From assembly GCF_015461845.1 (NCBI RefSeq), contig NZ_JACOPW010000001.1, positions 372,001 to 436,000 of the forward strand: a DNA stretch of 64,000 bases, written 5' to 3'. Within the stretch, counting starts at the first letter, position 1. Each line of letters opens with the position of its first letter. The notes below the pieces were generated by a model. That model searched no databases and was not told the DNA's origin. It saw only the letters and a program-made list of their open reading frames with translations. This document shows, piece by piece, positions 22,496 through 31,998 of this stretch. The translations under genes and the position numbers were made by a program. This DNA comes from Pseudomonas mucoides (GTDB lineage Bacteria; Pseudomonadota; Gammaproteobacteria; Pseudomonadales; Pseudomonadaceae).

Positions 22496-23524
22496 ATGAA
22501 CGCCAGAATGCTTGTCCTGCTGTTGCTGCCGCTTGCAGGTTGCACCAGCAATTCGACCGAAACCCAAATGCCAGTGCAGATCCTCACGGCCTCACCGGCC
22601 AACGCCCAGGCCACCGACATGCCCAAGGTCGAACAGACCTTGCGGCCACAGGACGTGTTGGACGTGATCTTCCACATCAGCACCAGCGGCTCGGACGCCT
22701 ACCGCATCCAGTCCGGTGACCAGATCGGCCTGAACTTCACCGCCGCCAGCCAGCTCAACGGCAATCAACTGGTGTTGCCTGACGGCACCATCGAACTGCC
22801 AGGCGCCAACACCTCAGTGAAGATCGCCGGGCTGTCCAGCGAGCAGGCGCGTGAGGAAATCCAGCGGGCGTATCAGCGCAAACAGCTGTTCCAGCCCAAC
22901 CGCAACCAGTTGACCGTGCAAGTGATCAGCCCGCTGAGCAACGAATCCAACCTCAAAAGTGCCCTGAACCACCCCGCTACCGGCATGAGCCGGGAGATCA
23001 CTGTTGGCACCGACGGTTATGCCAGCTTCCCGGAAATCGGCGCCGTGCCACTGCAAGGCATGACCGTCAATCAACTGGAAACCTTCCTCAACAAACGCTA
23101 CGCCGATCTGCCAGGACGGATGACCGTCGACGTACTGCTCAAGTCCACCGCCGGCAACGAAATCTATGTGCTGGGCGAAGTCGGCCAACCGGGTTCCTAC
23201 CCGATTCGCCGGCCGGTCTCGGTGCTTGAAGCGCTGACGCTGGCACGCGGCAGCAATGCCAAGGCACGGCTCGATTCGGTGGTGATCATGCGCCGCAACG
23301 GCAATCAGGTTAAGGCCGTGCATTATGACGTGGAAAAAGCCCTGGCCGGCGATGCTTCGCAAATCGCCTACCTGCAACCGGACGACATGCTCTTCGTGCC
23401 CAAGACCAAACTGGCCAGCGCCGGTGAGCTTGCGCGGCAACTGGCAGACGTCGTGTTGTTCCAGGGTGTGGGCTTCAGCTTCGGCTACCGCGTCGACAAC
23501 AAAGACAGCAATAACAACAACTGA
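22496..23524 (+). CDS. Wza-like polysaccharide export lipoprotein
   Basis: 342 residues with a lipobox (LLPLAGC, Cys16). Poly_export domain around DAYRIQSGDQIGLNFTAAS, a second unit near ITVGTDGYASFPEIGAVPLQ, then an SLBB-like block (YVLGEVGQPGSYPIRRPVSV). It should form the outer-membrane exit channel for the polymer and work with the Wzz-like co-polymerase that follows 17 bases later. Confidence 0.88.
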   Translation: MNARMLVLLLLPLAGCTSNSTETQMPVQILTASPANAQATDMPKVEQTLRPQDVLDVIFHISTSGSDAYRIQSGDQIGLNFTAASQLNGNQLVLPDGTIELPGANTSVKIAGLSSEQAREEIQRAYQRKQLFQPNRNQLTVQVISPLSNESNLKSALNHPATGMSREITVGTDGYASFPEIGAVPLQGMTVNQLETFLNKRYADLPGRMTVDVLLKSTAGNEIYVLGEVGQPGSYPIRRPVSVLEALTLARGSNAKARLDSVVIMRRNGNQVKAVHYDVEKALAGDASQIAYLQPDDMLFVPKTKLASAGELARQLADVVLFQGVGFSFGYRVDNKDSNNNN

Positions 23525-23541
23525 CTCTCAGGTGACCTGAC

Positions 23542-25134
23542 ATGAATCCAAAGGAAAACTACCTGCACGAGTTCTTCAGGATCTTCTTTGCCAACAAGCA
23601 GTTGGTGAAGCGGGTATTCCTGGTCTTTGCAGTGATCGCCCTGGTCTTGCCGCTGGTGCTCAAACAGAGCTTCGACATCACCGCGCAAGTCATCGTGCAG
23701 TCGAAAAAACTTTCCCAGGGTGACGCCACCACGTCACTGACCGTGGACAACGCCACCTTCATTCCACCCTCGCTGGCGGACATGGAAACCGAGAGCAATA
23801 TCCTGCGCTCCCCGGCCCTGATCCGGCAGACCATCAGCGAGTTGCGCGACAAGGGCGAGTACACCCCGGCCCCCGGCGTGTTCAACACACTGGTGCTGCA
23901 ACCGATCAAACGCTTCATCACCTCGCCACTGCGTGAGTACGTGATCAACCCGGTGAAAACCGCGTTGGGCATGGAAACCGATCCGGTGCGCGACACCACG
24001 CTGGATACGTTGACCCAGGAAGCCATCGACAAACTGAAGATTGAAACCTTGCCGGGCTCCAACGTGATCTCGATCATCTACAGCTTCGGTGATCCGCATC
24101 AAGGCACGCAGTTTGTCGCGGCCTTGCTGCAAAACTACCTGGCCAGCCGTCAGGAACTGCAATCGATCGACCTGCCACAAACCTTCTACGAAACCAAGAA
24201 GCACCAATATCAGGTGCGCCTTGATGGCCTGGAAGGCACCCGGCTGGCGTTGCTCGAAGGCGTCGGCTCGTCCGATCCGAAGGAAGAAATCACCTTCCGC
24301 CTCAACGCGATCAACACCGAGGAGCAAGCGCTCAACCTGTATCAGGACCGCCGCCTGCAAAGCCAACGCTGGCTCGACTACCTGAAAACCAGTCTGGCCG
24401 CCGCCAGCAATAACAAGCTCAACGACTACACCTTCCCCTACACCTTCACCACCACCGTGGACAACGTGGCGTTTGAAGATCGCGAGATCAAACAGATGGG
24501 TGAGGCACTGACCAACCAGGTCAGCCGCTACATGAACGACCTGGCCATCTTCCAGCCCAGCAGTGAACCGATGTTGCTGACCCGCGAGCAGATCACTCGC
24601 ACCCGCCAGCAGTTTTTGAAAGTGGTGAGCAACCGGATTCAGGAACGCACCAACGACCTGGCGATTGTCAGCTCGGTGATCGACCAGAAGACCGCGCGCA
24701 TTGCCGAGTTCAAGAACCGCATCCACCAGTTGCAGGAAACCCAGAGCAAACTGCGGCAGATGGACACCGAGATCGACGCCCTGCACGCCGCGTTCTCGAC
24801 CTACGCCCAGCGCTTTGCCGAAAGCAGCACCGCCCGTTCGCTGGACAACGACCTGTCCAACGCCCGAGTCCTGAGCCCGCCGTACGAACCGACCGAAGCG
24901 GCGTTTCCCAAGCCGTTCCTGATCATCCCGTTCGGCTTGCTCACCGGTCTGCTGCTGGCGATTGCCCTGGTCTACGTGCGTGAGTTCTTCGATCACCGCT
25001 TCAAGGCGCCTGCGCAAATCACCCACGAATTGGGCTTGCCGGTGCTGTTGGTGATCAACGATCAAAGCGTGGAGCCGATCAACCCACACAAGAACTGGTC
25101 CGTGCCACGCCTCGTGCATTGGGTGCGCAATTGA
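23542..25134 (+). CDS. Wzz/GumC-like chain-length determinant protein
   Basis: 530 residues. It has an N-terminal membrane segment (RVFLVFAVIALVLPLVLK, about 31-48), a long periplasmic helical region with Arg/Gln-rich coiled coil (about 200-440), and a C-terminal membrane segment (FLIIPFGLLTGLLLAIALVY, near 455-475) preceded by PPYEPTEAAFPKP, the proline-rich motif of polysaccharide co-polymerases. There is no fused kinase; the separate CpsD-like protein probably plays that part. Controls polymer length at the inner membrane. Confidence 0.85.
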   Translation: MNPKENYLHEFFRIFFANKQLVKRVFLVFAVIALVLPLVLKQSFDITAQVIVQSKKLSQGDATTSLTVDNATFIPPSLADMETESNILRSPALIRQTISELRDKGEYTPAPGVFNTLVLQPIKRFITSPLREYVINPVKTALGMETDPVRDTTLDTLTQEAIDKLKIETLPGSNVISIIYSFGDPHQGTQFVAALLQNYLASRQELQSIDLPQTFYETKKHQYQVRLDGLEGTRLALLEGVGSSDPKEEITFRLNAINTEEQALNLYQDRRLQSQRWLDYLKTSLAAASNNKLNDYTFPYTFTTTVDNVAFEDREIKQMGEALTNQVSRYMNDLAIFQPSSEPMLLTREQITRTRQQFLKVVSNRIQERTNDLAIVSSVIDQKTARIAEFKNRIHQLQETQSKLRQMDTEIDALHAAFSTYAQRFAESSTARSLDNDLSNARVLSPPYEPTEAAFPKPFLIIPFGLLTGLLLAIALVYVREFFDHRFKAPAQITHELGLPVLLVINDQSVEPINPHKNWSVPRLVHWVRN

Positions 25135-26225
25135 ACGCGCCGCTCAACCCTGCCACCGCCCTGCCGATCATTCATTTGCTCAGCAGCGGTGGGTTCTATG
25201 GGGCTGAGCGGATGCTGCTCGACCACTGCCTGGCGACGCCGGGGCAGCACCAAGTGCTGTTTCTCGATGCGCCGCCCGCATTGATCGCCCGGTTTCGCGA
25301 GGCCGGGGTGGACTGCCGTGGTTGCGCCGGGCTGGGGGAGTTGCTCGCGCATTTACGTCAGCGCCGTGGGGAAAAACCGCTGATCAATACGCACAATTTC
25401 AAAGGCCTGTTGTTTGGCTGGGTCGGCGCGACGTTGTTGCGCTTGCCGCTGGTAATCACCCAGCACGGTTTCACTCCGCGCAGTCGCAAGCAGAAGTTCT
25501 ACACCTGGCTGAGCCTGCAACTGTGCCGCACCGCCTCGGTGGATCGTGTGGTTTGCGTCGCCGAAAGCATCGCCACGCTGTGCCGTCAGGCCAGTGTGCG
25601 GGCCGATAAGTTGCAGGTGATTCCCAATGGCTTGCCCGCCGCTGCCACGCAGTGGTCACCCAACGTTGACCGTCAGCGTTGGCTGGCCGGATACGTCGGG
25701 CGCCTGAGCAGTGAAAAAGGTCCGGACCTGTTTCTCGATGCGCTGATCCCGTTGTGTCAGCAACACCCGCAACTGGACGCCGTGATGCTCGGCGACGGCC
25801 CGGAGCGGGAAACGCTGCTGGCACGGATCAACGCCGCCGGTTTGCAAACGCGCATCACCTTGCCGGGTTATCAGACCGACATGGGGCGGTGGTGGCGCCA
25901 ACTCGATGCGCTGGTGATCAGCTCGCGCACCGAAGGCACGCCAATGATTCTGCTTGAAGCGATGCAGGCCGGAGTGCCGGTGGTGGCGTTCGGCGTCGGC
26001 GGCATTCCCGATGTGCTGCAAGACCGGCACAACGGTTTGCTGGCAACGCCCGCCGACAGCGCCGCCCTCGCCCGCCAGATCGACACCTTGCTGATGGAAC
26101 CGGCACTGGCTGCGCAATTGATCGACAACGCAAAACGTACCCAACTGGATCGTTACGACCTCAAGGCCCTGGCCGAACGCTGGTCGCAGCTTTATATCCG
26201 TACTGCACGGGAGGCACGCGCGTGA
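25131..26225 (+). CDS. Glycosyltransferase family 4
   Basis: About 364 residues. GT-B fold: N-terminal LLSSGGFYGAERMLLDHC, hinge GYVGRLSSEKGPDLFLDAL, and C-terminal SRTEGTPMILLEAMQAGVPV then VAFGVGGIPDVL, which includes the E-x7-E motif. Start uncertain: TTG at 25131 overlaps the wzz-like stop (TTGA), and another TTG lies at 25119; no ATG is nearby. It adds a sugar to the lipid-linked repeat unit on the cytoplasmic side. Confidence 0.88.
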   Translation: MNAPLNPATALPIIHLLSSGGFYGAERMLLDHCLATPGQHQVLFLDAPPALIARFREAGVDCRGCAGLGELLAHLRQRRGEKPLINTHNFKGLLFGWVGATLLRLPLVITQHGFTPRSRKQKFYTWLSLQLCRTASVDRVVCVAESIATLCRQASVRADKLQVIPNGLPAAATQWSPNVDRQRWLAGYVGRLSSEKGPDLFLDALIPLCQQHPQLDAVMLGDGPERETLLARINAAGLQTRITLPGYQTDMGRWWRQLDALVISSRTEGTPMILLEAMQAGVPVVAFGVGGIPDVLQDRHNGLLATPADSAALARQIDTLLMEPALAAQLIDNAKRTQLDRYDLKALAERWSQLYIRTAREARA

Positions 26226-27589
26226 TCTTTCCGCTCTCGATCGTCAGTCTGCTCGGCCTTGTCTGCCTCGGTTTGCTGGCCAGTCCTTATCCTTTTCTGG
26301 CGCCGGGGGCGGTGCTGGGTCTGGTCGGTGTTGCGTTGCTGTACCGCAAACCCACCTGGGGTCTGCTCGGCATCGCGGCGCTGGTGCCGTTCGAAGGGTT
26401 CTTCAAGGACAGTTCGCTGTCGGGCACCAAGTTCATCGGCGCGTCACTGGCGGTGATCCTGATGCTGCAACTGGCCCTGCGGCAGATTCCGTCCGAGCGC
26501 CTGCGCAGTAATACCTGGCGCTACCTGATCTGGTTTCTGGTGCTGTACCTGCTCAGCCTGCTCAACACCGATGACATGGGCATGTCGTTGGGGCATCTGC
26601 GGGAGTTGAGTGTTGGCCTGATTCTGTTTGTGATCACTCTGATGATCGGGCGGGACTTGAATCTCGATCTGTTCGCCAAACTGGTCACTGCCAGCGTCAC
26701 GATGACCTGCGTGCTGGCAATGTTCTCCAGCAAATATCAGGATCAGGGGCGCGCCGCCGGGTTGCTCGAAGACCCGAACGCCTTCGCCATGCTGATCGCC
26801 TTCGCCGTGCCGCTCGGCCTGTGGCTGGTGATCCGCAGCCCGAACCTGCTGCATCGTCTGTTCTGGGGCGGTTGCTGCCTGCTGTTGCTCGGTGGCATGA
26901 CCAAGACCGAATCGCGCTCCGGGCTGGTGGTGTTGTTTCTCAGCCTGATCATCGGTGCCTGGCACTACCGCACCGAGTTGACGCGGATCCGCCCACGGCA
27001 TCTGGGGTTTGCCATGCTCGCCGTGGTGATCGTGATTCCCCTGGCCATTTATGCAATGCCCGCCGGTTACATCGCCCGCATCCAGTCCCTGAGTATCTTG
27101 AGCGCAGGGGCCAAGAGTCAGGACGAATCCCTCGGCCGCCGTGCCTCGTACATCGTGGTCGGCAGCGCGATGATCCGCGAGAACCCGCTGCTCGGCTCCG
27201 GCCCCGGCACCTTCCCGCTGCACTACGCCACCACCGGTTACGCCAAGGCGTTTTCGGCCAACCGCAAAATCGGCGACCTGTACCGCCGCGCCCACAACAC
27301 CTACCTGGAAATCTTCAGTGAACTGGGGATTCCCGCCGGCCTGCTGTTCGTCGGCATGCTCGCCCTCGGCTTGTACAACCTGATCCGCGCCCGACGCATC
27401 TGGATGCAGCGAGCCAACCGCGAGCAAGCGGACTTGATGACGCACCTGGCGATGAGCTTTCTGTCGTTGACCCTGTTCCTGATGTTCCTCAGTGCGCCCA
27501 ACCAGAAGTACGTGTGGATCATGCTCGCCCTGACCAGCGTACTGCGTGTGAAAGCCGAAGAAAGCCCGCCAAGGGAGGCCAAGGCATGA
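26222..27589 (+). CDS. Wzy-type polysaccharide polymerase / O-antigen-ligase family
   Basis: 455 residues beginning with GTG at 26222, which overlaps the previous stop. Ten or more hydrophobic segments and the Wzy_C-type region (GGMTKTESRSGLVVLFLSLI) followed by a periplasmic loop containing RRASYIVVGSAMIRENPLLG and AHNTYLEIFSELG. The HN.Y/E-ELG block is typical of O-antigen ligase/polymerase proteins. It probably polymerises repeat units at the periplasmic face. Confidence 0.85.
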   Translation: MIFPLSIVSLLGLVCLGLLASPYPFLAPGAVLGLVGVALLYRKPTWGLLGIAALVPFEGFFKDSSLSGTKFIGASLAVILMLQLALRQIPSERLRSNTWRYLIWFLVLYLLSLLNTDDMGMSLGHLRELSVGLILFVITLMIGRDLNLDLFAKLVTASVTMTCVLAMFSSKYQDQGRAAGLLEDPNAFAMLIAFAVPLGLWLVIRSPNLLHRLFWGGCCLLLLGGMTKTESRSGLVVLFLSLIIGAWHYRTELTRIRPRHLGFAMLAVVIVIPLAIYAMPAGYIARIQSLSILSAGAKSQDESLGRRASYIVVGSAMIRENPLLGSGPGTFPLHYATTGYAKAFSANRKIGDLYRRAHNTYLEIFSELGIPAGLLFVGMLALGLYNLIRARRIWMQRANREQADLMTHLAMSFLSLTLFLMFLSAPNQKYVWIMLALTSVLRVKAEESPPREAKA

Positions 27590-28554
27590 GCCGAATCAGC
27601 ATTGTGATTCCGATGTACAACGAAGCGCGCCACATTGCCCGCACCTTGCTGGCCGCGAAAAAAGCCGCCCACGCGGCCGGCCTCGATTGCGAGCTGATCG
27701 TGGTCGACAACGGCTCGCACGATGAAGGCCCGCAGATTGCCCGGCAATTCGGTGCGCAAGTCCTGGAGCAGCCGGGGATCCTGATCGGCGCCCTGCGCAA
27801 TCGCGGAGTCGCCATCGCCACCGGTGAATGGCTCGCGTTCATCGACGCCGACGTCGAGATGCCCGAAGACTGGCTGACGCGACTGGTCGCTCTCGAAAGC
27901 AAGGGGCAGGCCGATGTGTTCGGCCTGGATTTGCACACCCCGGCCGCAGCGCCGTGGTACGCCACGGCCTGGCAGCGCCGCACACTGCGCCCTGCGAGTC
28001 AGAGCCTGCGTAAGGTGGATTGGTTGCCCAGTTCCAACCTGCTGATGCGTCGCAGCTGGTTCGACAAGGTCGATGGCTTCAACGAAAGCCTGCGCACCGG
28101 CGAGGACAAGGACTTCACCCTGCGTCTGCACCAGACCGGCGCGCGGATTCTCGCAGTCAATGAATGCGTGGCCCTGCATTGGGGTTACGAAATGAACTGG
28201 CGCGAGTGGATGGGCAAGGAAATGTGGCGCCAGAGCAGCCACGTGCAATTGCTCCGCACCCATGGCGCGAGCCTGCGACTGCTGCGCTTTCCGTTGTTGT
28301 CGTTGGGGGCCTGGTTTCTCGATTTGCTGGCGATCTCTGCCCTGTGCGACGGCTTTCCGCATCACGCGGCGGTCATGTTGACCATCACCACCGTGCCGGC
28401 GCTGATCATGAGCCTGCGCCAGAGCCGCAAACACCGCGACGTCGGCCTGACCCTGCAACTCTGGGGCCTGCACTGGGTGCGCCTGCACCTGGCCGGGGCC
28501 GCGCTCGTTCTCAGCCTGTGTCATTGGAATGCCAGGAGGCCCGCCCGTGGCTGA
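27586..28554 (+). CDS. Glycosyltransferase family 2
   Basis: 322 residues from ATG 27586, overlapping the previous stop. GT-A fold: ISIVIPMYNEARHIARTLLA, LIVVDNGSHDEGPQIA, the metal-binding FIDADVEMPEDWL and a later GEDKDFTLRL acceptor-side motif. Two hydrophobic segments near the C-terminus (FPLLSLGAWFLDLLAISAL) suggest membrane association. Adds one sugar of the repeat unit. Confidence 0.9.
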   Translation: MSRISIVIPMYNEARHIARTLLAAKKAAHAAGLDCELIVVDNGSHDEGPQIARQFGAQVLEQPGILIGALRNRGVAIATGEWLAFIDADVEMPEDWLTRLVALESKGQADVFGLDLHTPAAAPWYATAWQRRTLRPASQSLRKVDWLPSSNLLMRRSWFDKVDGFNESLRTGEDKDFTLRLHQTGARILAVNECVALHWGYEMNWREWMGKEMWRQSSHVQLLRTHGASLRLLRFPLLSLGAWFLDLLAISALCDGFPHHAAVMLTITTVPALIMSLRQSRKHRDVGLTLQLWGLHWVRLHLAGAALVLSLCHWNARRPARG

Positions 28555-29683
28555 ATTCATTTTCTGGTTGTGCCTGCTGCTCCCGGTTTACGCCTACCTC
28601 GGTTATCCCTTGTTGCTGACGCTGTTGTCGCCGCTGTTCGCGGCGCGCCGTCATGGCGCGCCGGAACCGATGAACGTGAGCGTAGTGATTGCCGCGCACA
28701 ACGAAGCGCGGCACATCGAACACAAGTTGCGCACCCTGCTCGCCCAGGATTACACGCCGGCCTCGCTGCAGATCATTTTGGCCAGCGACGGCTCGACCGA
28801 TGACACGGTGGCCTGCGCACGCAATGTGATTGACCCGCGCATTACCGTGCTCGACCTGCCGCGCCAGGGCAAAGCCGCGACCCTGAATGCCGGCGTGGCG
28901 CTGAGCACCGGCGACATTCTGGTGTTCACCGACGCCGACAACCAATGGTCGCGCGACACCCTCGGCCATTTGCTCGCACCGCTGAGCGATCCGCAGGTCG
29001 GCGCCTGTGCCGGGCACATGGTGATCCCCGTGACGGGCGGTGGCCTGAGCGTCGGCGACAGCCTGTATCGGCATTACGAAGGCTGGCTGCGCCGGGTCGA
29101 GAATCGCACCGGTTGCATGGTTTCCGCTGACGGCGCGTTGCTGGCCTTGCGTCGCGAGCTGTTCCAGAACGTGCCGGCGGAGGTCAACGACGACTTCTTC
29201 ATCAGTACCTGCGCGCCGGTCGCCTTCAAACGCATCGTCTATGTGCCCGAGGCGCAAGTGATCGACCAGGGCGTCGATGAGGCCGACAAGCAATTCCGTC
29301 GCCGCCAGCGTGTCACCGTCGGCGGCCTGCAAAGCCTGGCGCAGCGCAGCGAGCTGCTCAATCCGCTCAAGCATGGCCTGTATTCGATTGCCTTGATCAG
29401 CCACAAGCTGATCCGGCGTCTGGCACCGATCCTGTTGTTGCCGTTGCTGCTGAGCAATTTCTGGCTGTGGGACGACCACGGTTTTTATCGCCTGAGCCTG
29501 ATCGCGCAACTGATTGGTTATGCCATTGCCATCGCCGGCCTGCTGGATTCGCAACACCGCTTGCCCAAGCCCTTTCGCCTCGCGGCGTTCCTGCTGGTGA
29601 CGCTGGCCGGTATGAGCATCGGCCTGTGGCAGTTCCTGCGCGGCCAACGGTACGCCCAGTGGAACCCCGAACAGAATCGTTGA
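28547..29683 (+). CDS. Glycosyltransferase family 2, membrane-anchored
   Basis: 378 residues from GTG 28547, chosen because AGGAGG (28534-28539) is well placed; a 384-residue version from ATG 28529 is possible. N-terminal membrane segment (FIFWLCLLLPVYAYLGYPLL), then VSVVIAAHNEARHIEHKL, SDGSTDDTV and FTDADNQWS, and three hydrophobic segments at the end. The layout resembles processive or membrane GT2 enzymes such as hyaluronan- or PNAG-type synthases, but QxxRW is replaced by QFRRRQRVTVGG, so assignment stops at GT2. Confidence 0.88.
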   Translation: MAEFIFWLCLLLPVYAYLGYPLLLTLLSPLFAARRHGAPEPMNVSVVIAAHNEARHIEHKLRTLLAQDYTPASLQIILASDGSTDDTVACARNVIDPRITVLDLPRQGKAATLNAGVALSTGDILVFTDADNQWSRDTLGHLLAPLSDPQVGACAGHMVIPVTGGGLSVGDSLYRHYEGWLRRVENRTGCMVSADGALLALRRELFQNVPAEVNDDFFISTCAPVAFKRIVYVPEAQVIDQGVDEADKQFRRRQRVTVGGLQSLAQRSELLNPLKHGLYSIALISHKLIRRLAPILLLPLLLSNFWLWDDHGFYRLSLIAQLIGYAIAIAGLLDSQHRLPKPFRLAAFLLVTLAGMSIGLWQFLRGQRYAQWNPEQNR

Positions 29684-29695
29684 AAGGATTGAGCC

Positions 29696-30697
29696 ATGGC
29701 GATCAAACAATTACTAAAGCGCACCAGTGGTTGGCTCTACCTCAATTCGCCGGTCGGGCGTAGTCAGCTGCAAGGCGCCGGGGTAATCCTGATGTTGCAC
29801 CGGGTGCTGGCCGACGATCAGGCCGCCGCCCTGCCCCACCGCAATGAATTGTGCGTCGGGCCCAAGGCGTTCGAGCACTTGCTGGCGTGGCTGAAAAAAC
29901 ACTTCGATTGCGTGCCGCTGATGGAGATTCTGCACCTGGGAAAAATCCGCTCGGACCGGCCGAAAATCACCCTGACCTTCGATGACGGCTGGCGTGACAA
30001 CGCGGTGAATGCCTACCCGCTGCTGCAAAAATACCAAGTGCCGGCGAGCATTTTCCTCTCCACCGATTTCATCGGCAGCCGTCAGCGGTTCTGGTGGGAA
30101 AGCATCGGTGAAACCTTGTGGGGCAGCCACGGTGAGCCCGCCCGAGTGCGCTTGATCGAGTCACTGCAACAGGCTGGCCGCCCCTTGCCGGTGCCGTTCA
30201 CGGAACTGGATGAGGAACGCCGCAGCCTGGCGCTGCTGCATTTTCTGCAAAGCCTGAAAAGCCTGAGCCCGATGACGTTGAACCAACTGACCGATGCCTG
30301 CCCGGACGAGTCGTTGCCCCAGGCGCTGGACTGGCATCAGGTGCGTTCGCTGGAAGCTTCCGGGTTGGTGCGTTTCGGCCCGCACGGCGCCAGTCACGCA
30401 ATCCTTACCGGCCTCGACGATCAACGCTTGCATGAAGAGCTGAGCCGCAGCCGCGATGCCCTGCAACACGGTTGCAACCGGCCGTTGCCGGTCTATTGCT
30501 ACCCCAACGGCGACAACGATGCGCGAGTGCGCGATCAGGTCGCCTTGCATGACTTCCCGTTTGCATTGGGCACCGGCACCGGGATTTATCGCGGCAGCGA
30601 AGACCCTTTGAACCTGCCGCGTTTCGGCGTCAGCCAACGCGTGGCGCGCAACCCACAACTGCTGTCATGGCGTTTGTATCGCGGGGCCCGCGCATGA
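29696..30697 (+). CDS. Polysaccharide deacetylase (NodB domain)
   Basis: 333 residues. VILMLHRVL near the start, the metal and catalytic motif TFDDGWRDNA (about 93-102), FLSTDFIGS, and FGPHGASHAIL with the H-x3-H metal pair. No signal peptide, so it probably acts on the cytoplasmic side or at the membrane on lipid-linked or nucleotide-linked sugars. Part of the same transcript (12-base gap). Confidence 0.85.
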   Translation: MAIKQLLKRTSGWLYLNSPVGRSQLQGAGVILMLHRVLADDQAAALPHRNELCVGPKAFEHLLAWLKKHFDCVPLMEILHLGKIRSDRPKITLTFDDGWRDNAVNAYPLLQKYQVPASIFLSTDFIGSRQRFWWESIGETLWGSHGEPARVRLIESLQQAGRPLPVPFTELDEERRSLALLHFLQSLKSLSPMTLNQLTDACPDESLPQALDWHQVRSLEASGLVRFGPHGASHAILTGLDDQRLHEELSRSRDALQHGCNRPLPVYCYPNGDNDARVRDQVALHDFPFALGTGTGIYRGSEDPLNLPRFGVSQRVARNPQLLSWRLYRGARA

Positions 30698-31998
30698 GCC
30701 GTAGCCATTACCTCAAGCACCTCGCCCTGAGCATGGGCACCAAACTGGCGATGATTGCGCTGCGTTTGCTGCGCAACGTGTTGCTGGCGCGGATTCTCGG
30801 CCCCAGTGAACGCGGCTTGTTTGCCCTGCTCAGCACCCTGCCTGACCTGATCAGCGCCGCCACCAGCGGCGGGCTGAACTCGGCGGTCGGGTATCAAGCG
30901 GCCAAGCAGCGGCCGATGGGTTTGCTGCTAAGCCAAGTGTTGGTGTTCGGCTGTCTGCTGGCGGCAATGTTGACCTTGCTGGTGGTGGCGCTGGTGCGCG
31001 AATTCGGCAGCGAACTCGACATCACCACGCAACTGGGCCTGCTCGCCTGGCTGCTGTTGCTGGCGGTGCCGTTGACCGTGCTCAAAAGCGGGTTGCTGAC
31101 ACTGCACAACGCCTCGGGCGGCGTGGTCGCGTTCAACGCCTTGCGCCTGGTGGAATCCCTGGCGCCGCTGTTGCTGTTCCTCGCGCTGTTCTGGATGTGG
31201 AAAGAGTCGGCCCTCGAAGCGGCGCTGATCAGTTGGCTGGCGGGGATCAGCCTGGTGGTGCTGGCGGGCTGGGTCTGGCTCAAACGTGATCAACCGCTGA
31301 AGTTGCAATGGGACCGCGCCAGCCAGAACGAACTGCTGCGCTACAGCGCTCGCAGCCATCCGGATCTGTTGTTCCAGCAAGTGATCCTGCGTTCCGATTA
31401 CCTGTTCATCGGCGCCCTGCTCGGCAGTACCGCGCTCGGTCATTACGCCATGGCCAGCGCCGCCGCCGAGTTGCTGCTGATCGTGCCGGAAGCGGTCACC
31501 ACGCCGCTGATGAAACGCCTGCTGCAACAGGAAGAAGGCATCGACAAGGTCACGCCGCTGGCGCTGCGCCTGACCGCGACGGTGATGCTCGGCGCCTGCC
31601 TGACCATGGCGGTGATCGGTGAATGGCTGATCGTCACGCTGTTCGGCGCAGCGTATCAACCGGCGTATCCGGCGTTGCTGGCATTGCTGCCGGGCCTGCT
31701 CGGCCTGTGCTATGCAAGCATCCTGCGCCTCGATTTGCTGGGCAAAAACCGCCCCGGCACCATCTCACTGTTGATGGGCCTTGGCGCCCTGCTGAATCTG
31801 GCGCTGAACCTGATCATGATCCCGGCATACGGCATCGTCGGCGCGGCGGCCGCTTCGTCCATCGCTTATCTGGCGGTCACCATCGCGCTGCTGGTCATGT
31901 ACTGCCGCTTGAGCGGCGTGCCGGTGTGGCAAACCCTGATCATCCTGCCCAGCGACGTGGCACCGATGCTGCTGATGCTGCAACGGAAATCGGCATGA
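30694..31998 (+). CDS. Wzx-type flippase
   Basis: 434 residues from ATG 30694, overlapping the deacetylase stop. About twelve hydrophobic segments; the N-terminus (MALRLLRNVLLARILGPSER-like: MIALRLLRNVLLARILGPSE) is typical of the polysaccharide transport family (MATE-like flippases). It moves the lipid-linked repeat unit across the inner membrane. Confidence 0.88.
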   Translation: MSRSHYLKHLALSMGTKLAMIALRLLRNVLLARILGPSERGLFALLSTLPDLISAATSGGLNSAVGYQAAKQRPMGLLLSQVLVFGCLLAAMLTLLVVALVREFGSELDITTQLGLLAWLLLLAVPLTVLKSGLLTLHNASGGVVAFNALRLVESLAPLLLFLALFWMWKESALEAALISWLAGISLVVLAGWVWLKRDQPLKLQWDRASQNELLRYSARSHPDLLFQQVILRSDYLFIGALLGSTALGHYAMASAAAELLLIVPEAVTTPLMKRLLQQEEGIDKVTPLALRLTATVMLGACLTMAVIGEWLIVTLFGAAYQPAYPALLALLPGLLGLCYASILRLDLLGKNRPGTISLLMGLGALLNLALNLIMIPAYGIVGAAAASSIAYLAVTIALLVMYCRLSGVPVWQTLIILPSDVAPMLLMLQRKSA